A stretch of 64,000 nucleotides of DNA. Source: Sphingomonas paucimobilis NBRC 13935 (GTDB lineage Bacteria; Pseudomonadota; Alphaproteobacteria; Sphingomonadales; Sphingomonadaceae). The notes beneath the pieces are model-generated. The model had not been told where the DNA came from, made no database searches, and worked only from the letters and a program-made list of their open reading frames with translations. The position numbers and the translations under genes are program-made. The stretch lies in NCBI RefSeq assembly GCF_000739895.2, contig NZ_BBJS01000011.1, positions 39,339 through 103,338 on the forward strand, in the 5' to 3' direction. Position 1 is the stretch's first letter. The number at the start of each line of letters is the position of its first letter. This document shows positions 24,426 to 35,514 of this stretch, one piece after another.

Positions 24426-25946
24426 ATGTTCGACAGCTTGAGCGATCGGCTTGGCGGCGTATTCGACCGCCTTCGTGGCCGTGGCGCGCTGACCGAGGCG
24501 GATGTCCGCACCGCGATGCGTGAGGTGCGTGTCGCGCTGCTCGAAGCCGACGTCGCGCTGCCCGTCGCGCGCGATTTCGTCGACAAGGTCACCGAACAGG
24601 CGATCGGCCAGAACGTTCTGCGCTCGATCACGCCGGGCCAGCAGGTCGTCAAGATCGTCCATGACGCGCTGGTCGACATGCTGGGCGCGGATGCCAGCGA
24701 GCTGCTGCTCGACGTCACCCCGCCCGCCGTCGTGATGATGGTCGGCCTTCAGGGCTCGGGCAAGACGACGACGACCGCCAAGATCGCCAAGCGGCTGTCG
24801 AGCGGGGCGATGGGCCGCGAGCGCAAGAAGGTGCTGATGGCGTCGCTCGACGTCAATCGCCCGGCCGCGCAGGAACAGCTGGCGACGCTCGGTACCCAGG
24901 TCGAGGTGTCGACCCTGCCGATCATCGCGGGCCAGCAGCCGGTCGAGATCGCCCGCCGCGCGCTGCAGGCCGCCAAGCTCCAGGGCTATGACGTCCTGAT
25001 GCTCGACACCGCCGGTCGCCTGCACGTCGACCAGGCGTTGATGGACGAGATGAAGGCGGTGGCGGAGATCGCCCAGCCGCAGGAAATCCTGTTGGTCGTC
25101 GACTCGCTGACCGGCCAGGACGCGGTGAACGTCGCGACCAGCTTCTCCGAGCAGGTGCCGCTGACCGGCGTGGTGCTGACCCGTATGGACGGTGACGCGC
25201 GCGGTGGTGCGGCGCTGTCGATGCGCGCTGTCACCGGCAAGCCGATCAAGTTCGCCGGTGTCGGCGAAAAGATGGACGCGCTGGAAGCCTTCCACCCGGA
25301 GCGCGTTGCGGGCCGCATCCTCGGCATGGGCGACGTCGTGTCGCTGGTCGAGCGCGCCGCCGAGACGATCCAGCAGGAAGATGCTGAGCGCATGGCCATG
25401 AAAATGGCCAAGGGTCAGTTCGATCTGAACGATCTGCGCGGCCAGCTGGCGCAGATGCGCCGCATGGGCGGGCTGGGCGCGCTGGCGGGCATGATGCCGG
25501 GCATGAAGAAGGCGCAGAACGCGCTCAATGATGCCGGTGGCGACAAGATCCTGCTCCGCATGGATGCGATCATCACCTCGATGACGCCCAAGGAGCGCAC
25601 CAAGCCCGAACTGGTCAACGCCAAGCGCAAGATCCGTATCGCCAAGGGTTCCGGCACCACGGTGCAGGACGTGAACAAGCTCCTGAAGATGCATCAGGAA
25701 ATGTCCACGGCGATGAAGAAGATCAAGAAGATGGGCGGCATCAAGGGCATGATGGCCATGCTCGGCAAGGGCGGCCTTGGTGGCCTGGGCAATGCGCTAG
25801 GCGGTCCGCAGATGGGCGACATGCTCAACAAGGCGGGCGCCAATGGTCTTCCCGGTGGCGGCATGGGTGGTCTGGGCGGCGGTAAGCTGCCCGACGGGAT
25901 GCCCAAGCTGCCCCCCGGCTTCGAGAATCTTCTGAAGAAGAAATAA
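24426..25946 (+). CDS. ffh: Signal recognition particle protein Ffh
   Basis: Ffh binds signal sequences and 4.5S RNA and pairs with FtsY at the membrane. The N domain (1-90) precedes the GTPase domain with P-loop GLQGSGKTTTTAK, DVNRPAAQEQL, DTAGRLHVD and TRMDGDARGG. The C-terminal M domain is methionine-rich (MRRMGGLGALAGMMPGMKK, IKKMGGIKGMMAML) and ends with a glycine-rich tail. 506 residues. The ATG at 24426 gives MFDSLSDRLG, the conserved N-terminus, preceded by a GAGG-rich site. Confidence 0.97.
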   Translation: MFDSLSDRLGGVFDRLRGRGALTEADVRTAMREVRVALLEADVALPVARDFVDKVTEQAIGQNVLRSITPGQQVVKIVHDALVDMLGADASELLLDVTPPAVVMMVGLQGSGKTTTTAKIAKRLSSGAMGRERKKVLMASLDVNRPAAQEQLATLGTQVEVSTLPIIAGQQPVEIARRALQAAKLQGYDVLMLDTAGRLHVDQALMDEMKAVAEIAQPQEILLVVDSLTGQDAVNVATSFSEQVPLTGVVLTRMDGDARGGAALSMRAVTGKPIKFAGVGEKMDALEAFHPERVAGRILGMGDVVSLVERAAETIQQEDAERMAMKMAKGQFDLNDLRGQLAQMRRMGGLGALAGMMPGMKKAQNALNDAGGDKILLRMDAIITSMTPKERTKPELVNAKRKIRIAKGSGTTVQDVNKLLKMHQEMSTAMKKIKKMGGIKGMMAMLGKGGLGGLGNALGGPQMGDMLNKAGANGLPGGGMGGLGGGKLPDGMPKLPPGFENLLKKK

Positions 25947-26003
25947 CCCCCGCGCCGGACGGAATTGCCGGTAATTTTGAACTTTTACTCCAAGGACTGA
26001 AAT

Positions 26004-26390
26004 ATGGCTCTCAGCATTCGTCTGTCGCGTGGTGGCTCGAAGAAGCGCCCTTACTACCGCATCGTGGTGGCCGACGCCCGTGCGCCGCGCGACGGCAAGT
26101 TCATCGAGAAGATCGGCAACTACAACCCGCTCCTCGCCAAGGACAACGACCAGCGCGTGCAGCTCGACGCCGAGCGCGCGAAGCACTGGCTGGCCAATGG
26201 CGCGCAGCCGACCGACCGCGTCGCCCGCTTCCTGGACGCCGCCGGCGTTCGTGAGCGCGCCGCTCGCAACAACCCGAACAAGGCGAAGCCCGGCGAAAAG
26301 GCCACCGAGCGTGCCGAAGAGCGTGCCGAGAAGCTGAAGGCTGCTCAGGAAGCCGCCAACGCTCCGGCCGAAGAGACCGCCGAGGCGTAA
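26004..26390 (+). CDS. rpsP: 30S ribosomal protein S16
   Basis: S16 is a small-subunit assembly protein. [20 protein letters not shown] is the standard N-terminus, and [14 protein letters not shown] is also conserved. The C-terminus is extended to 128 residues by an Ala/Glu/Lys-rich tail ([20 protein letters not shown]), which is common in alphaproteobacteria. An AAGGACTG site is placed normally. It opens the rpsP-rimM-trmD-rplS cluster, 57 bp after ffh. Confidence 0.97.
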   Translation: MALSIRLSRGGSKKRPYYRIVVADARAPRDGKFIEKIGNYNPLLAKDNDQRVQLDAERAKHWLANGAQPTDRVARFLDAAGVRERAARNNPNKAKPGEKATERAEERAEKLKAAQEAANAPAEETAEA

Positions 26391-26410
26391 GCCTTTGATC
26401 CTGGGCCGGT

Positions 26411-26430
26411 CCCGATCGATCGCGATCGGG
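26411..26430 (+). terminator. Hairpin between rpsP and rimM (possible attenuator)
   Basis: CCCGATCG (26411-26418) pairs with CGATCGGG (26423-26430) around a 4-nt loop. No T-run follows, so it may be an RNA-stability or attenuation element rather than a full terminator. Confidence 0.35.
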
Positions 26431-26497
26431 CCTGCCTTAGGCATCGGAATGCGGGGCCATGCGTTTCCTAAAGCCATTGGCTTAGGAGGATAAGCGC

Positions 26498-26638
26498 ATG
26501 ACCCCGCCGACCGAACCCGATCCCCGGACCGCACCCGACGATCATGACGACGCGACCAACCAAGGCGTCTCCGCCCCCGACCCCGCCGAAGGCGACGACG
26601 ATAGCCCCGATGGCGACTCCGGTTCGCCCAGCGGGTGA
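26498..26638 (+). CDS. 46-residue acidic ORF with strong ribosome-binding site, overlapping the rimM start
   Basis: The only strong Shine-Dalgarno in this gap (AGGAGG, 9 bp upstream) serves the ATG at 26498, not rimM. The ORF encodes a disordered Asp/Pro/Gly-rich peptide (MTPPTEPDPRTAPDDHDD..., ending [11 protein letters not shown]) and stops at 26638, 29 bp inside rimM when rimM starts at 26610. It may be a leader ORF that delivers ribosomes to rimM by coupling, or a chance ORF in GC-rich sequence. Confidence 0.42.
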   Translation: MTPPTEPDPRTAPDDHDDATNQGVSAPDPAEGDDDSPDGDSGSPSG

Positions 26639-27104
26639 GCCGCGCGTTACGCTGGCGGTGATCATCGGCGCGCATGGCATCACGGGCGAGGTCCGGTTGA
26701 AGGTCTTCGCCGAGGACGTCTCGGCCTATCGCGCGTTCAACGATGGTGCGCTGACGCTGAAATCGGCACGCGAAGGCTCGAACGGGGTCATCGCGCGCTT
26801 TGCCGAAGTGACCGACCGCAACGCGGCCGAAGCCTTGCGAGGCACGGAACTGACCGTGCCGCGCTCGGCGCTGCCCCCTTTGGAAGAAGGGGAATATTAT
26901 CATGCCGACATTATCGGGCTGCCCGCCATCGCCAGCGATGGTGAGGAACTGGGCCATGTCGCGCTGATCGAGAATTTCGGTGCGGGCGACGTGCTCGAAA
27001 TCGAGCGTCCTGATGGCCGCCGCTTCATGGTGCCGATGAAGGTCGAAGCCGTGCCCGAATGGGATCAGGACCGCCTGATCGTGGAACGCGCTTTCATCGC
27101 CTGA
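26610..27104 (+). CDS. rimM: Ribosome maturation factor RimM
   Basis: RimM binds S19 and helps mature the 30S head. The N-terminal RimM domain shows [20 protein letters not shown] and the typical [17 protein letters not shown]-terminal PRC-barrel (about 95-165) has the [19 protein letters not shown] ending. I start at 26610 (MATPVRPAG), close to family length at 164 residues; an in-frame ATG at 26544 would add 22 low-complexity residues. Neither ATG has a clear ribosome-binding site of its own. The 3' end overlaps the antisense flavoprotein gene by 11 bp. Confidence 0.92.
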   Translation: MATPVRPAGEPRVTLAVIIGAHGITGEVRLKVFAEDVSAYRAFNDGALTLKSAREGSNGVIARFAEVTDRNAAEALRGTELTVPRSALPPLEEGEYYHADIIGLPAIASDGEELGHVALIENFGAGDVLEIERPDGRRFMVPMKVEAVPEWDQDRLIVERAFIA

Positions 27105-28002
27105 TCGGGCGTTGCTCGTTCAACAGGTTGCGGATCGTCGTGGCCGCGACCCCGGCCTCGCCCATGGCGTGGCTGATCTGATCCAGCCCCTTCACCACAT
27201 CGCCCGCCGCAAATAGGCCGGGCACTGACGTGCGCTGGTGATCATCCACCTCCAGGCATCCGCTCGGATCCGCCTTCGCACCGGCCGATACCGCCAGCTC
27301 GGAGCGAATACGCGATCCCAAGGCCGGATAAACGCTGTCGAAGCGCATTCGCCCTTGGGCCGTGTCCAGCGCCAGATGATCCCCCTCGATCGCCCAACCG
27401 CCGCAGGGACCATCGACGCGCGTGATGCCAGCCTCATCCAGTGCCCGCGCGCATTCGGGATCGAGGTCATGCTCGGCATCGGGGGCGATCAACGTCACGT
27501 CGTGGGTGAAGCCGCGAAGGAACAGCGCCTCGCGCATGCCATGGTCGCTGGTGCCGATCACCCCGACTCTCTTGTCGGTCACCTCATAGCCATCGCAAAC
27601 GGGGCAATAGCGGAGCAGCCCGCGTTCGAGCGCAGGGTCGTGCACCTCGGGCAACAGATGCTTGGGCCGATGATTGACGACTCCGGTCGCGAGCAGGATC
27701 GTGCGCGCCATATACTCACCCTCGTCGGTGGTGACGTGAAACCGGTCGCCATCGGGGGTCAGCTTGGTGACCCGATGCGGGATACAGTGCGCGCCGTAAC
27801 GCTTGGCCTGGTCATGCATCCGGGCGAGCAGCGCCTTGCCGCTGATCCCTTCGGGGAAGCCGGCATGGTTATGGGTGCAGGGAATCATCGCGGCCCGGCT
27901 TGATCCGCTGTCGAACATCCGGATGCGCAGATGATAGCGCGCGAGATAGATCGCCGCGGTCAGTCCGGCAGGCCCCGCGCCGATGATGATGCAATCGTCC
28001 AT
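27094..28002 (-). CDS. FAD-dependent thioredoxin-reductase-like oxidoreductase
   Basis: 302 residues with the two-dinucleotide-binding fold of the thioredoxin reductase family: FAD motif [17 protein letters not shown], redox pair CPVCDG (normally CxxC-D), an NAD(P)-site around [10 protein letters not shown], and a C-terminal [11 protein letters not shown] motif. The second nucleotide motif deviates from GxGxxA/G, so cofactor preference is uncertain. It lies antisense inside the rpsP-rimM-trmD-rplS cluster, between rimM and vapB, and shares 11 bp with rimM. It may reduce a thioredoxin-like partner or act as a separate flavin reductase. Confidence 0.85.
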   Translation of the reverse strand: MDDCIIIGAGPAGLTAAIYLARYHLRIRMFDSGSSRAAMIPCTHNHAGFPEGISGKALLARMHDQAKRYGAHCIPHRVTKLTPDGDRFHVTTDEGEYMARTILLATGVVNHRPKHLLPEVHDPALERGLLRYCPVCDGYEVTDKRVGVIGTSDHGMREALFLRGFTHDVTLIAPDAEHDLDPECARALDEAGITRVDGPCGGWAIEGDHLALDTAQGRMRFDSVYPALGSRIRSELAVSAGAKADPSGCLEVDDHQRTSVPGLFAAGDVVKGLDQISHAMGEAGVAATTIRNLLNEQRPIRR

Positions 28003-28057
28003 GGCGGGGGCAAAGCGTCAGGTTGCGCATCGTTCCTTGTCCTGTAACGTCGGATGG

Positions 28058-28079
28058 CGTATATACATGACGTATATAC
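28058..28079. promoter_or_regulatory. Tandem CGTATATAC operator upstream of vapBC
   Basis: CGTATATAC occurs twice (28058-28066 and 28071-28079) with 13-bp periodicity, 10 bp before the vapB start. Each contains the palindrome GTATATAC. Position and symmetry fit autorepression by the VapBC complex. The AT-rich repeats could also contain the -10 element. Confidence 0.6.
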
Positions 28080-28088
28080 GGAGTCGTT

Positions 28089-28361
28089 ATGGGCAAGGAT
28101 TATCAGGCGAAGGTCTTCCGCTCGGGCAATTCGCTCGCCTTGCGGCTTCCCGCCGCGCTGGGGCTGACCGAAGGTACCGAAATGACGCTGCGTGAGGAAC
28201 AGGGGCGTTATGTCTTCGAACCCGTCCAGGCGCCGCGCAAGACAATCGACCTGACCGGCATTGCGGGCTCGATGCCGTGGCTGAAGCCGATTGAGCGGGA
28301 AGATTTCGAAATGGAGCCGCGCGCGCTGGATTGGGATGGGAAGCTGCTCGGTCGTGATTGA
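28089..28361 (+). CDS. vapB: VapB-type antitoxin (AbrB/SpoVT fold)
   Basis: 90 residues. The N-terminal half is a swapped-hairpin AbrB DNA-binding domain (YQAKVFRSGNSLALRLPAAL, TEGTEMTLREEQGRYVFEP), which should bind the tandem operator just upstream. The C-terminal half (MPWLKPIEREDFEMEPRAL) should wrap the toxin's active site. GGAG precedes the ATG by 6 bp. It overlaps the toxin gene by 8 bp. Confidence 0.88.
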   Translation: MGKDYQAKVFRSGNSLALRLPAALGLTEGTEMTLREEQGRYVFEPVQAPRKTIDLTGIAGSMPWLKPIEREDFEMEPRALDWDGKLLGRD

Positions 28362-28737
28362 GCCGCGCTATTTGCTCGACTCCAATATCTGCATCTATGT
28401 GCTACGCGACGCGGATGGCCGCGCGGCCCAGAGGCTGGCGACATGCGAGCCGGGCAGCGCGGTGGCCTCCGCAATCACCTATGCCGAAATCATGCGGGGG
28501 CTGGAACGGCATGGTGAAGAGGCGATTGCGGCCTTTGATCGCTTTTTCGATCGTGTGCCGATATTGCCGTTCGACCGGCATGCCGCATCGGCCTATGCGA
28601 CGATCCCGTTCCGGCGCGGGCGGTTCGATCGCCTGATCGGCGCCCATGCGCTGGCGACGGGCCTGACGCTGGTGACCAACAACGAAGCCGACTTCGCCGA
28701 CATCCCCGGCCTGACCATCGAGAACTGGACGCTGTGA
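28354..28737 (+). CDS. vapC: VapC-type PIN-domain ribonuclease toxin
   Basis: A 127-residue PIN domain; VapC toxins cut tRNA or rRNA when freed from the antitoxin. The acidic active site is complete: Asp9 (LLDSNICIY), Glu45 (YAEIMRG), Asp92 ([11 protein letters not shown]) and Asp113 (NNEADF). The GTG at 28354 lies inside the end of vapB, giving an 8-bp overlap. The stop overlaps the trmD GTG start (GTGA), which ties toxin and trmD translation together. Confidence 0.9.
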   Translation: MIEPRYLLDSNICIYVLRDADGRAAQRLATCEPGSAVASAITYAEIMRGLERHGEEAIAAFDRFFDRVPILPFDRHAASAYATIPFRRGRFDRLIGAHALATGLTLVTNNEADFADIPGLTIENWTL

Positions 28738-29453
28738 CCTTCCGCGCGACGATATTGACGCTGTACCCGGAGATGTTTCCCGGACCCCTGGGCCATTCGC
28801 TGGCGGGGCGGGCGCTGCGCGAGGATCGCTGGGCACTGGAGACGGTGCAGATCCGCGACTTCGCGACCGACAAGCACCGCTCGGTCGACGACACGCCAGC
28901 CGGCGGAGGCGCAGGCATGGTGCTGCGCGCCGATGTGCTGGCGGCGGCGGTGGACTCGGTTGCCGACGACCGGCCCGTGTTGGCGATGACGCCGCGCGGG
29001 CGCCCGCTGACCCAGCCGCGCGTCCGCGAGATCGCGGCGGGGCCGGGCGTCACCGTGTTATGCGGCCGGTTCGAGGGGTTCGACGAACGCCTGTTCGAGG
29101 CACGCGGCATCGAGCAGGTATCGATCGGCGACTATATCCTGTCGGGTGGCGAGATGGGGGCGCTGGTGCTGCTCGACGCTTGCGTTCGGCTGCTTCCCGG
29201 CGTAATGGGCGCGGCTTCCAGTGGAGTCGAGGAAAGCTTCGAAAGTGGCCTCCTCGAATATCCGCAATATACCCGACCTGCGGAGTGGGAAGGGCGCACG
29301 ATCCCTGAAGTGCTGCGATCGGGGGATCATGCGAAAATCGCAAAATGGCGTCATGCCAGGGCTTGCGAGGATACACGGTCAAGGCGGCCGGACCTTTGGG
29401 AACGTCATGAGGGCGTTCGGGTCGGTCGCCCTCTGGCGCGCGGCGACGATTGA
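28734..29453 (+). CDS. trmD: tRNA (guanine-N1)-methyltransferase TrmD
   Basis: TrmD methylates G37 of tRNAs and prevents frameshifting; it is essential in most bacteria. The SPOUT knot is visible as [14 protein letters not shown] and [15 protein letters not shown], and the N-terminus [20 protein letters not shown] is typical. 239 residues. It starts at GTG, sharing 4 bp with the vapC stop. The normal neighbour rimM is cut off from it by an antisense gene, so its transcription probably depends on the vapBC promoter. Confidence 0.95.
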   Translation: MTFRATILTLYPEMFPGPLGHSLAGRALREDRWALETVQIRDFATDKHRSVDDTPAGGGAGMVLRADVLAAAVDSVADDRPVLAMTPRGRPLTQPRVREIAAGPGVTVLCGRFEGFDERLFEARGIEQVSIGDYILSGGEMGALVLLDACVRLLPGVMGAASSGVEESFESGLLEYPQYTRPAEWEGRTIPEVLRSGDHAKIAKWRHARACEDTRSRRPDLWERHEGVRVGRPLARGDD

Positions 29454-29464
29454 GGAATGAAGTC

Positions 29465-29857
29465 ATGAACGTGATCCAGCAGATCGAAGCTGAGCAGATC
29501 GCCAAGTTCAACGAGACGAAGAAGATCCCGGAATTCCGCCCCGGCGACACGCTGAAGGTCGGTGTGAAGGTCGTCGAAGGCGAGCGCACCCGCGTCCAGT
29601 TCTATGAGGGCGTCTGCATCGCCCGCTCGAACAAGGGCATGGGCTCGTCGTTCACCGTCCGCAAGATCTCCTTCGGTGAGGGCGTGGAGCGCGTCTTCCC
29701 GCTCTACTCGCCGAACGTCGACTCGATCGATGTCGTCCGCAAGGGCGCCGTGCGTCGTGCCAAGCTGTACTATCTGCGTGGCCGCACCGGTAAGTCGGCG
29801 CGTATCGCAGAGCGTCGCGACATGCGTCCGGCCAAGGGCACCGCTGCCGCCGAGTAA
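29465..29857 (+). CDS. rplS: 50S ribosomal protein L19
   Basis: L19 lies at the 30S-50S interface. 130 residues beginning [12 protein letters not shown], with [31 protein letters not shown] and [15 protein letters not shown], all typical. GAGGA precedes the ATG at 29465 by 9 bp. It follows trmD after 11 bp and is the last gene of the cluster before a strong terminator. Confidence 0.97.
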   Translation: MNVIQQIEAEQIAKFNETKKIPEFRPGDTLKVGVKVVEGERTRVQFYEGVCIARSNKGMGSSFTVRKISFGEGVERVFPLYSPNVDSIDVVRKGAVRRAKLYYLRGRTGKSARIAERRDMRPAKGTAAAE

Positions 29858-29893
29858 TCGACGCGGCGGACCCTCTAGCGGTTCGATAGGGAA

Positions 29894-29930
29894 GGGGCGG
29901 TGGCACCAAGCGGTGTCGCCGCCCTTTTTC
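29894..29930 (+). terminator. Rho-independent terminator after rplS
   Basis: GGGCGGTGGCACC pairs with GGTGTCGCCGCCC (stem to 29924, with two mismatched or wobble positions), followed by TTTTTC. Confidence 0.88.
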
Positions 29931-29941
29931 TATTCCAACCT

Positions 29942-30052
29942 CCGTTCAGCCTGAGCGAAGTCGAAGGCCAAGGGACGCCCTTCGCCACGAGCGTCTGCAT
30001 GGCGCGTGGTCATGGTTGCGGCGTGGCCTTCGACTTCGCTCAGGCTGAACGG
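29942..30052. repeat. Perfect 29-bp inverted repeat of the dispersed TTCGACTT family
   Basis: Arms at 29942-29970 and 30024-30052 are exact reverse complements with a 53-bp spacer. The shared core is TGGCCTTCGACTTCGCTCAG. It lies between the convergent ends of rplS and the cyclophilin gene. The other copies are near 6143, 42138 and, as a shorter palindrome, 12021. Confidence 0.85.
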
Positions 30053-30081
30053 GTGTTGGGAAGTGGGGCGGGTAGGGGCGC

Positions 30082-30723
30082 TTACCCCCCGAAATTATAC
30101 AGCCACATCTTCGGCTCGCCCGTCGGCTTGGGCGTGCCGTCGAGGCGCTTGGCGGAGCGGATCGCGACGGGCTTCAGGATCATCTGTCCCTTCATCGCGT
30201 CCAGGCCGCCGCCCGAGGGCTTGGCGAGGATCTTCTTGACCGTATCCATGCCCGCCACGACGCGTCCAAAGGCGGCATAGCCGTCATAGCCCGGCCGCGC
30301 GTCCATGCCCGGCGTCGGCCCCACGGTGATGAAGAAATTGCCCCCGGCGGAGTTGGGCGATTGCCCGCGCGCCATCGAGATGGTGCCGTCGAGATGCTTG
30401 ATCCCGGTCTTGGCGGTCGTCTCCAGCGGGAAGGGAGGCAGGATGCGGCGCGCATCGGTGCGGATGCCGCCCTGGACGAAGCCCTCTTTCGGGTTCCGCT
30501 TGTCGCGGGCCGCACGGTAGAAGACCGTCCCGTCGAACCGCCCGTCATCGACATAGGCGAGGAAATTCCGGGTCGTCGCAGGCGCATGGCGCGCGTCGAG
30601 CGCGACGACGATCGGGCCTTCCGAAGTATTTATCTGCACCCGGACATAGCCGGGGCGGGGGACATTCTGGTTCGCTGGTGCAGCGGCGGTGAGCAGGGCG
30701 AGCAGCGGGAGCAGGCGTTTCAT
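30082..30723 (-). CDS. Periplasmic peptidyl-prolyl cis-trans isomerase, cyclophilin type
   Basis: 213 residues with a signal peptide ([17 protein letters not shown]). The cyclophilin core is seen in [41 protein letters not shown], and [12 protein letters not shown]. Family positions shown by FYR, QGG and the Q/F residues of the proline pocket are largely present, although the usual W/F after FFIT is replaced. It probably helps fold exported proteins. The ATG at 30723 is chosen because the signal peptide begins there. Confidence 0.9.
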   Translation of the reverse strand: MKRLLPLLALLTAAAPANQNVPRPGYVRVQINTSEGPIVVALDARHAPATTRNFLAYVDDGRFDGTVFYRAARDKRNPKEGFVQGGIRTDARRILPPFPLETTAKTGIKHLDGTISMARGQSPNSAGGNFFITVGPTPGMDARPGYDGYAAFGRVVAGMDTVKKILAKPSGGGLDAMKGQMILKPVAIRSAKRLDGTPKPTGEPKMWLYNFGG

Positions 30724-30796
30724 CCGGCGGCAATTATCGCCCTTGGGTGCGATTGTGGAGCCCAAAGCCATCGGATGCGCCGAGTGGCGGCACCGA

Positions 30797-31255
30797 TCAG
30801 GCGGTCAGATCGTGCGTGAAGAACTGATTATGCGGGCTCGGCTGGTAATCGCCAAAGGCGTCGCAAGATCGGAAGCCCGCGCTGCGATAGAGCGCGACGG
30901 CGGGCTGGTATGGCGACGTGGTTCCCGTTTCCAGGCTGATCCGATCATAATTGCGGCGCTGCGCCTCCGCGATGACATGGTTGAGCAGCGCACGGCCTAT
31001 ACCCCGGCCCAGAAAGCCGGGCGCGACCCGCATGGATTTCACTTCGCCATGCCGGGCGTCCAGTTGCTTCAGCGCGGCGAAACCGGCCAGCGCTGGGCCG
31101 TCCCAGATCGTCCAGAAGGAAATGCGGGGATCGGCCAGCGCGGAGGCGTCGAGCGCGAAGGAAAACTCTTCCGCCTCGCCGCGCATATCGCGCAGGTGAT
31201 AGGCGAGCAGATCGGCGACATGCGGCGCGGTCGGATCGTCGAGGCGAATATCCAT
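30797..31255 (-). CDS. GNAT family N-acetyltransferase
   Basis: 152 residues with the GNAT acetyl-CoA site [19 protein letters not shown] (R/Q-x-x-G-x-G/A form) and the C-terminal [17 protein letters not shown] motif. The N-terminus [20 protein letters not shown] resembles small acetyltransferases of the YsnE/PhnO kind. The substrate is unknown. AAGGGA lies 6 bp before the ATG at 31255. It stands alone downstream of rpoD, separated by a terminator. Confidence 0.88.
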   Translation of the reverse strand: MDIRLDDPTAPHVADLLAYHLRDMRGEAEEFSFALDASALADPRISFWTIWDGPALAGFAALKQLDARHGEVKSMRVAPGFLGRGIGRALLNHVIAEAQRRNYDRISLETGTTSPYQPAVALYRSAGFRSCDAFGDYQPSPHNQFFTHDLTA

Positions 31256-31341
31256 GTCAGTCCCTTGGGTCTGGCGTGCGAGATGGCTGATGACGGGCCA
31301 GTCTATCGCGGTCCGCATGGATGCGACAGACAATGGCCCAC

Positions 31342-31372
31342 AAAAAAGCCGCCGACCGGGTGGTCGACGGCT
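31342..31372 (-). terminator. Rho-independent terminator of rpoD
   Basis: On the minus strand GGTCGACGGCT-type arms (31362-31372 with 31347-31357, one mismatch) form a stem followed by TTTTTTG. It ends the yqeY-dnaG-rpoD strand. Confidence 0.78.
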
Positions 31373-31395
31373 TCTCCGTTTCGTCGCGCCCGACC

Positions 31396-33426
<2,031 letters not shown>

Positions 33427-33568
33427 CAAATGCCCTCAGGGTTCAATGCCCGGCCTCTGTCACGCACGCCGCCGGTTTGGCAAGCGGGTGAGGGAGCCAT
33501 GCATAATTTTCCAGTGTGGACGCGTCCCGCCCAATATGCCCCGGATATGGGGCGGAGAGGTTGTCGTA

Positions 33569-35416
33569 TCAAGCGGCCTCCCCCGCTTGCCGATCGGCCA
33601 GGTCGCGGGCGGCTTCCAGCCAGCGATAGAGCTGATCGAGCGATTGCGCATGCGCGGCGTGGCACCGCGTCTGCTCGGCGAAGCGATCCTCGGTCATGTC
33701 GGCCTGGAACGCCTCCACCGCGCGCGCGCGGTTCGCGCGGGTCTCGCTTTCCTCCAGCATCACCTCGATGACCTTTTCCAGATCGCGCACGGCGATGGCG
33801 GGATCGCTCATCTTGCTGAAGAAGCTGAAGGCGAGGTCGCGGGTATAATCGCGCGCGTCGATCGGGTGAACGTCGGTGGTCGCCATGATCTGTTCGATCA
33901 GGCTCTCTGCCTCTGCCGCGTCTTTCCGCGACAGATGGGGATCGTTGACCGCCGCGTCGAGCAGATGATGCCGCCAGTCGTTGAGATAGCGGTCGCCCAT
34001 GTCCAACCGACTGAGCTCGTCCATATAGCGGCACAGGACATGCGGATAGCGCATCAGCCCGAGCAGCACGGCGCGCTTGAGGCTGTATTCGACGCCGCGC
34101 CCGACATGGCGATTGGCCTCGGCCACCGCCTGATGCACCGCCGCCGCATTGACGCGGCGGATGCCGAAGATGTCGAAATAGCGCGACATCATCGCGCGCT
34201 TATATTCGTAGGCCAGATCCTTGTGCGGGATCTGCTGCGCCAGTTCCTCCAGCCGCTGTTTCAGCGCGGCGCGGCCCTCGGGCGTGTCGGTCTGTGCCTG
34301 CGCGATCTCCGACTGCCAGAGCAGATCGCTGAGCGGCGTGGCGCGGGTGAGCACTGACTCGAACCCGGCCGCGCCCTTTTCTTGCACCAGATCGTCGGGG
34401 TCCTGACCTTGCGGCAGGGTGACGAAGGACAGGCTCTTGCCCGGCTGGAGCAAGGGCAACGCACGGTGCGCGGCGCGGATCGCGGCCTTCTGTCCCGCCG
34501 CATCGCCGTCGAAGCAGAGCGTCGGCACATCGACCATCCGCCACAGCCGTTCCAGCTGATGCTCGGTCAGCGCAGTGCCGAGCGGGGCGACAGCTTCCTC
34601 GATCCCGGCCTGGGCGAGGGCGATCACGTCCATATAGCCTTCGACCACCAGCACGCGGCCGCTCTTGCGCACGGCGGCGGCTGCGCGGTCGAGATTGTAG
34701 AGTGTACGCCCCTTGTCGAAGAGCGGGGTGTCGGGCGAGTTGAGATATTTCGGCTCGCCCTCGCCGATGATCCGGCCGCCGAACGCGATCACCCGGCCGC
34801 GCGCATCGCGGATCGGGATCATCAACCGACCACGGAACCGGTCATACGGGTCCTTGCCGTCGACCTTGATGAGCAGACCGCACTCGATCAGCGCCGGATC
34901 GCCATAGTCGGCCAGCGCGGCTTTCAGCTTGCCCCGACTGTCGGGCGCAAAGCCCAGACCGAAGGCGCGCGCCGTCTCCGGGGTGACTCGGCGGCGTTCG
35001 AGCAGCGCACGAGCGTCGCCACCCGACAGGCCGCCCAGTTGCTCGGAAAACCAGTTGGCCGCATCGGCCATCGCATCGTGCAGGCCCTTGGCGCGCTCGG
35101 CTTTCTGCGCGGCACGGCGGTCCTGCGCCGGCATCTCCAGCCCGGCGACCTGCGCCAGTTCCTTGACCGCGTCGATGAAGGGCAAGCCGCGCTGATCCGT
35201 CATCCAGCGAATGGCATCGCCATGGGCCGAGCAGCCGAAGCAGTGATAGAAGCCCTTGTCGTCGTTGACGTAGAAGCTGGGCGTCTTTTCGTTATGGAAA
35301 GGGCAGCAGCCCTTATATTCGCGGCCCGCTTTTTGCAGCTTCACCGTCTTGCCGATCAGCGCCGACAGACTGGTGCGAGCCCGAAGCTCGTCAAGGAATT
35401 GCGGGGTCAGGCTCAT
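33569..35416 (-). CDS. dnaG: DNA primase DnaG
   Basis: DnaG makes RNA primers at the replication fork. The N-terminal zinc domain has Cys38, His41, Cys59 and Cys62 (CCPFHNEKTPSF, YHCFGCSAHG). The catalytic core includes KGRTLYNLDRA and the TOPRIM segment VLVVEGYMDVIALAQAG, followed by FDGDAAGQKAA. The C-terminal helicase-binding domain is divergent. 615 residues. The ATG at 35416 gives MSLTPQFLDELRAR, the usual start; it has only a weak ribosome-binding site and lies very close to a TATAAT box. Confidence 0.96.
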   Translation of the reverse strand: MSLTPQFLDELRARTSLSALIGKTVKLQKAGREYKGCCPFHNEKTPSFYVNDDKGFYHCFGCSAHGDAIRWMTDQRGLPFIDAVKELAQVAGLEMPAQDRRAAQKAERAKGLHDAMADAANWFSEQLGGLSGGDARALLERRRVTPETARAFGLGFAPDSRGKLKAALADYGDPALIECGLLIKVDGKDPYDRFRGRLMIPIRDARGRVIAFGGRIIGEGEPKYLNSPDTPLFDKGRTLYNLDRAAAAVRKSGRVLVVEGYMDVIALAQAGIEEAVAPLGTALTEHQLERLWRMVDVPTLCFDGDAAGQKAAIRAAHRALPLLQPGKSLSFVTLPQGQDPDDLVQEKGAAGFESVLTRATPLSDLLWQSEIAQAQTDTPEGRAALKQRLEELAQQIPHKDLAYEYKRAMMSRYFDIFGIRRVNAAAVHQAVAEANRHVGRGVEYSLKRAVLLGLMRYPHVLCRYMDELSRLDMGDRYLNDWRHHLLDAAVNDPHLSRKDAAEAESLIEQIMATTDVHPIDARDYTRDLAFSFFSKMSDPAIAVRDLEKVIEVMLEESETRANRARAVEAFQADMTEDRFAEQTRCHAAHAQSLDQLYRWLEAARDLADRQAGEAA

Positions 35417-35428
35417 GGCGTCCGCGCG

Positions 35429-35460
35429 ATTATAAGTGGTATATAAACGGCGTCGTTTAT
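35429..35460 (-). promoter_or_regulatory. dnaG promoter with 7-4-7 inverted repeat
   Basis: On the minus strand TATAAT (35429-35434) is 13 bp before the dnaG ATG, so the mRNA leader would be only a few nucleotides. Upstream lies ATAAACG-GCGT-CGTTTAT (35443-35460), a perfect inverted repeat overlapping the expected -35 region, as a repressor site would. Confidence 0.38.
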
Positions 35461-35514
35461 GCAAGCAAAATGGGGCGGTGGGGAGGGGTGCCGACCCGCT
35501 CCCCGACCGGACAA

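Noticed and set aside
28058..28079. Tandem repeats as a CRISPR remnant
   Set aside because: Only two 9-bp units immediately upstream of a toxin-antitoxin pair; an operator explains them.
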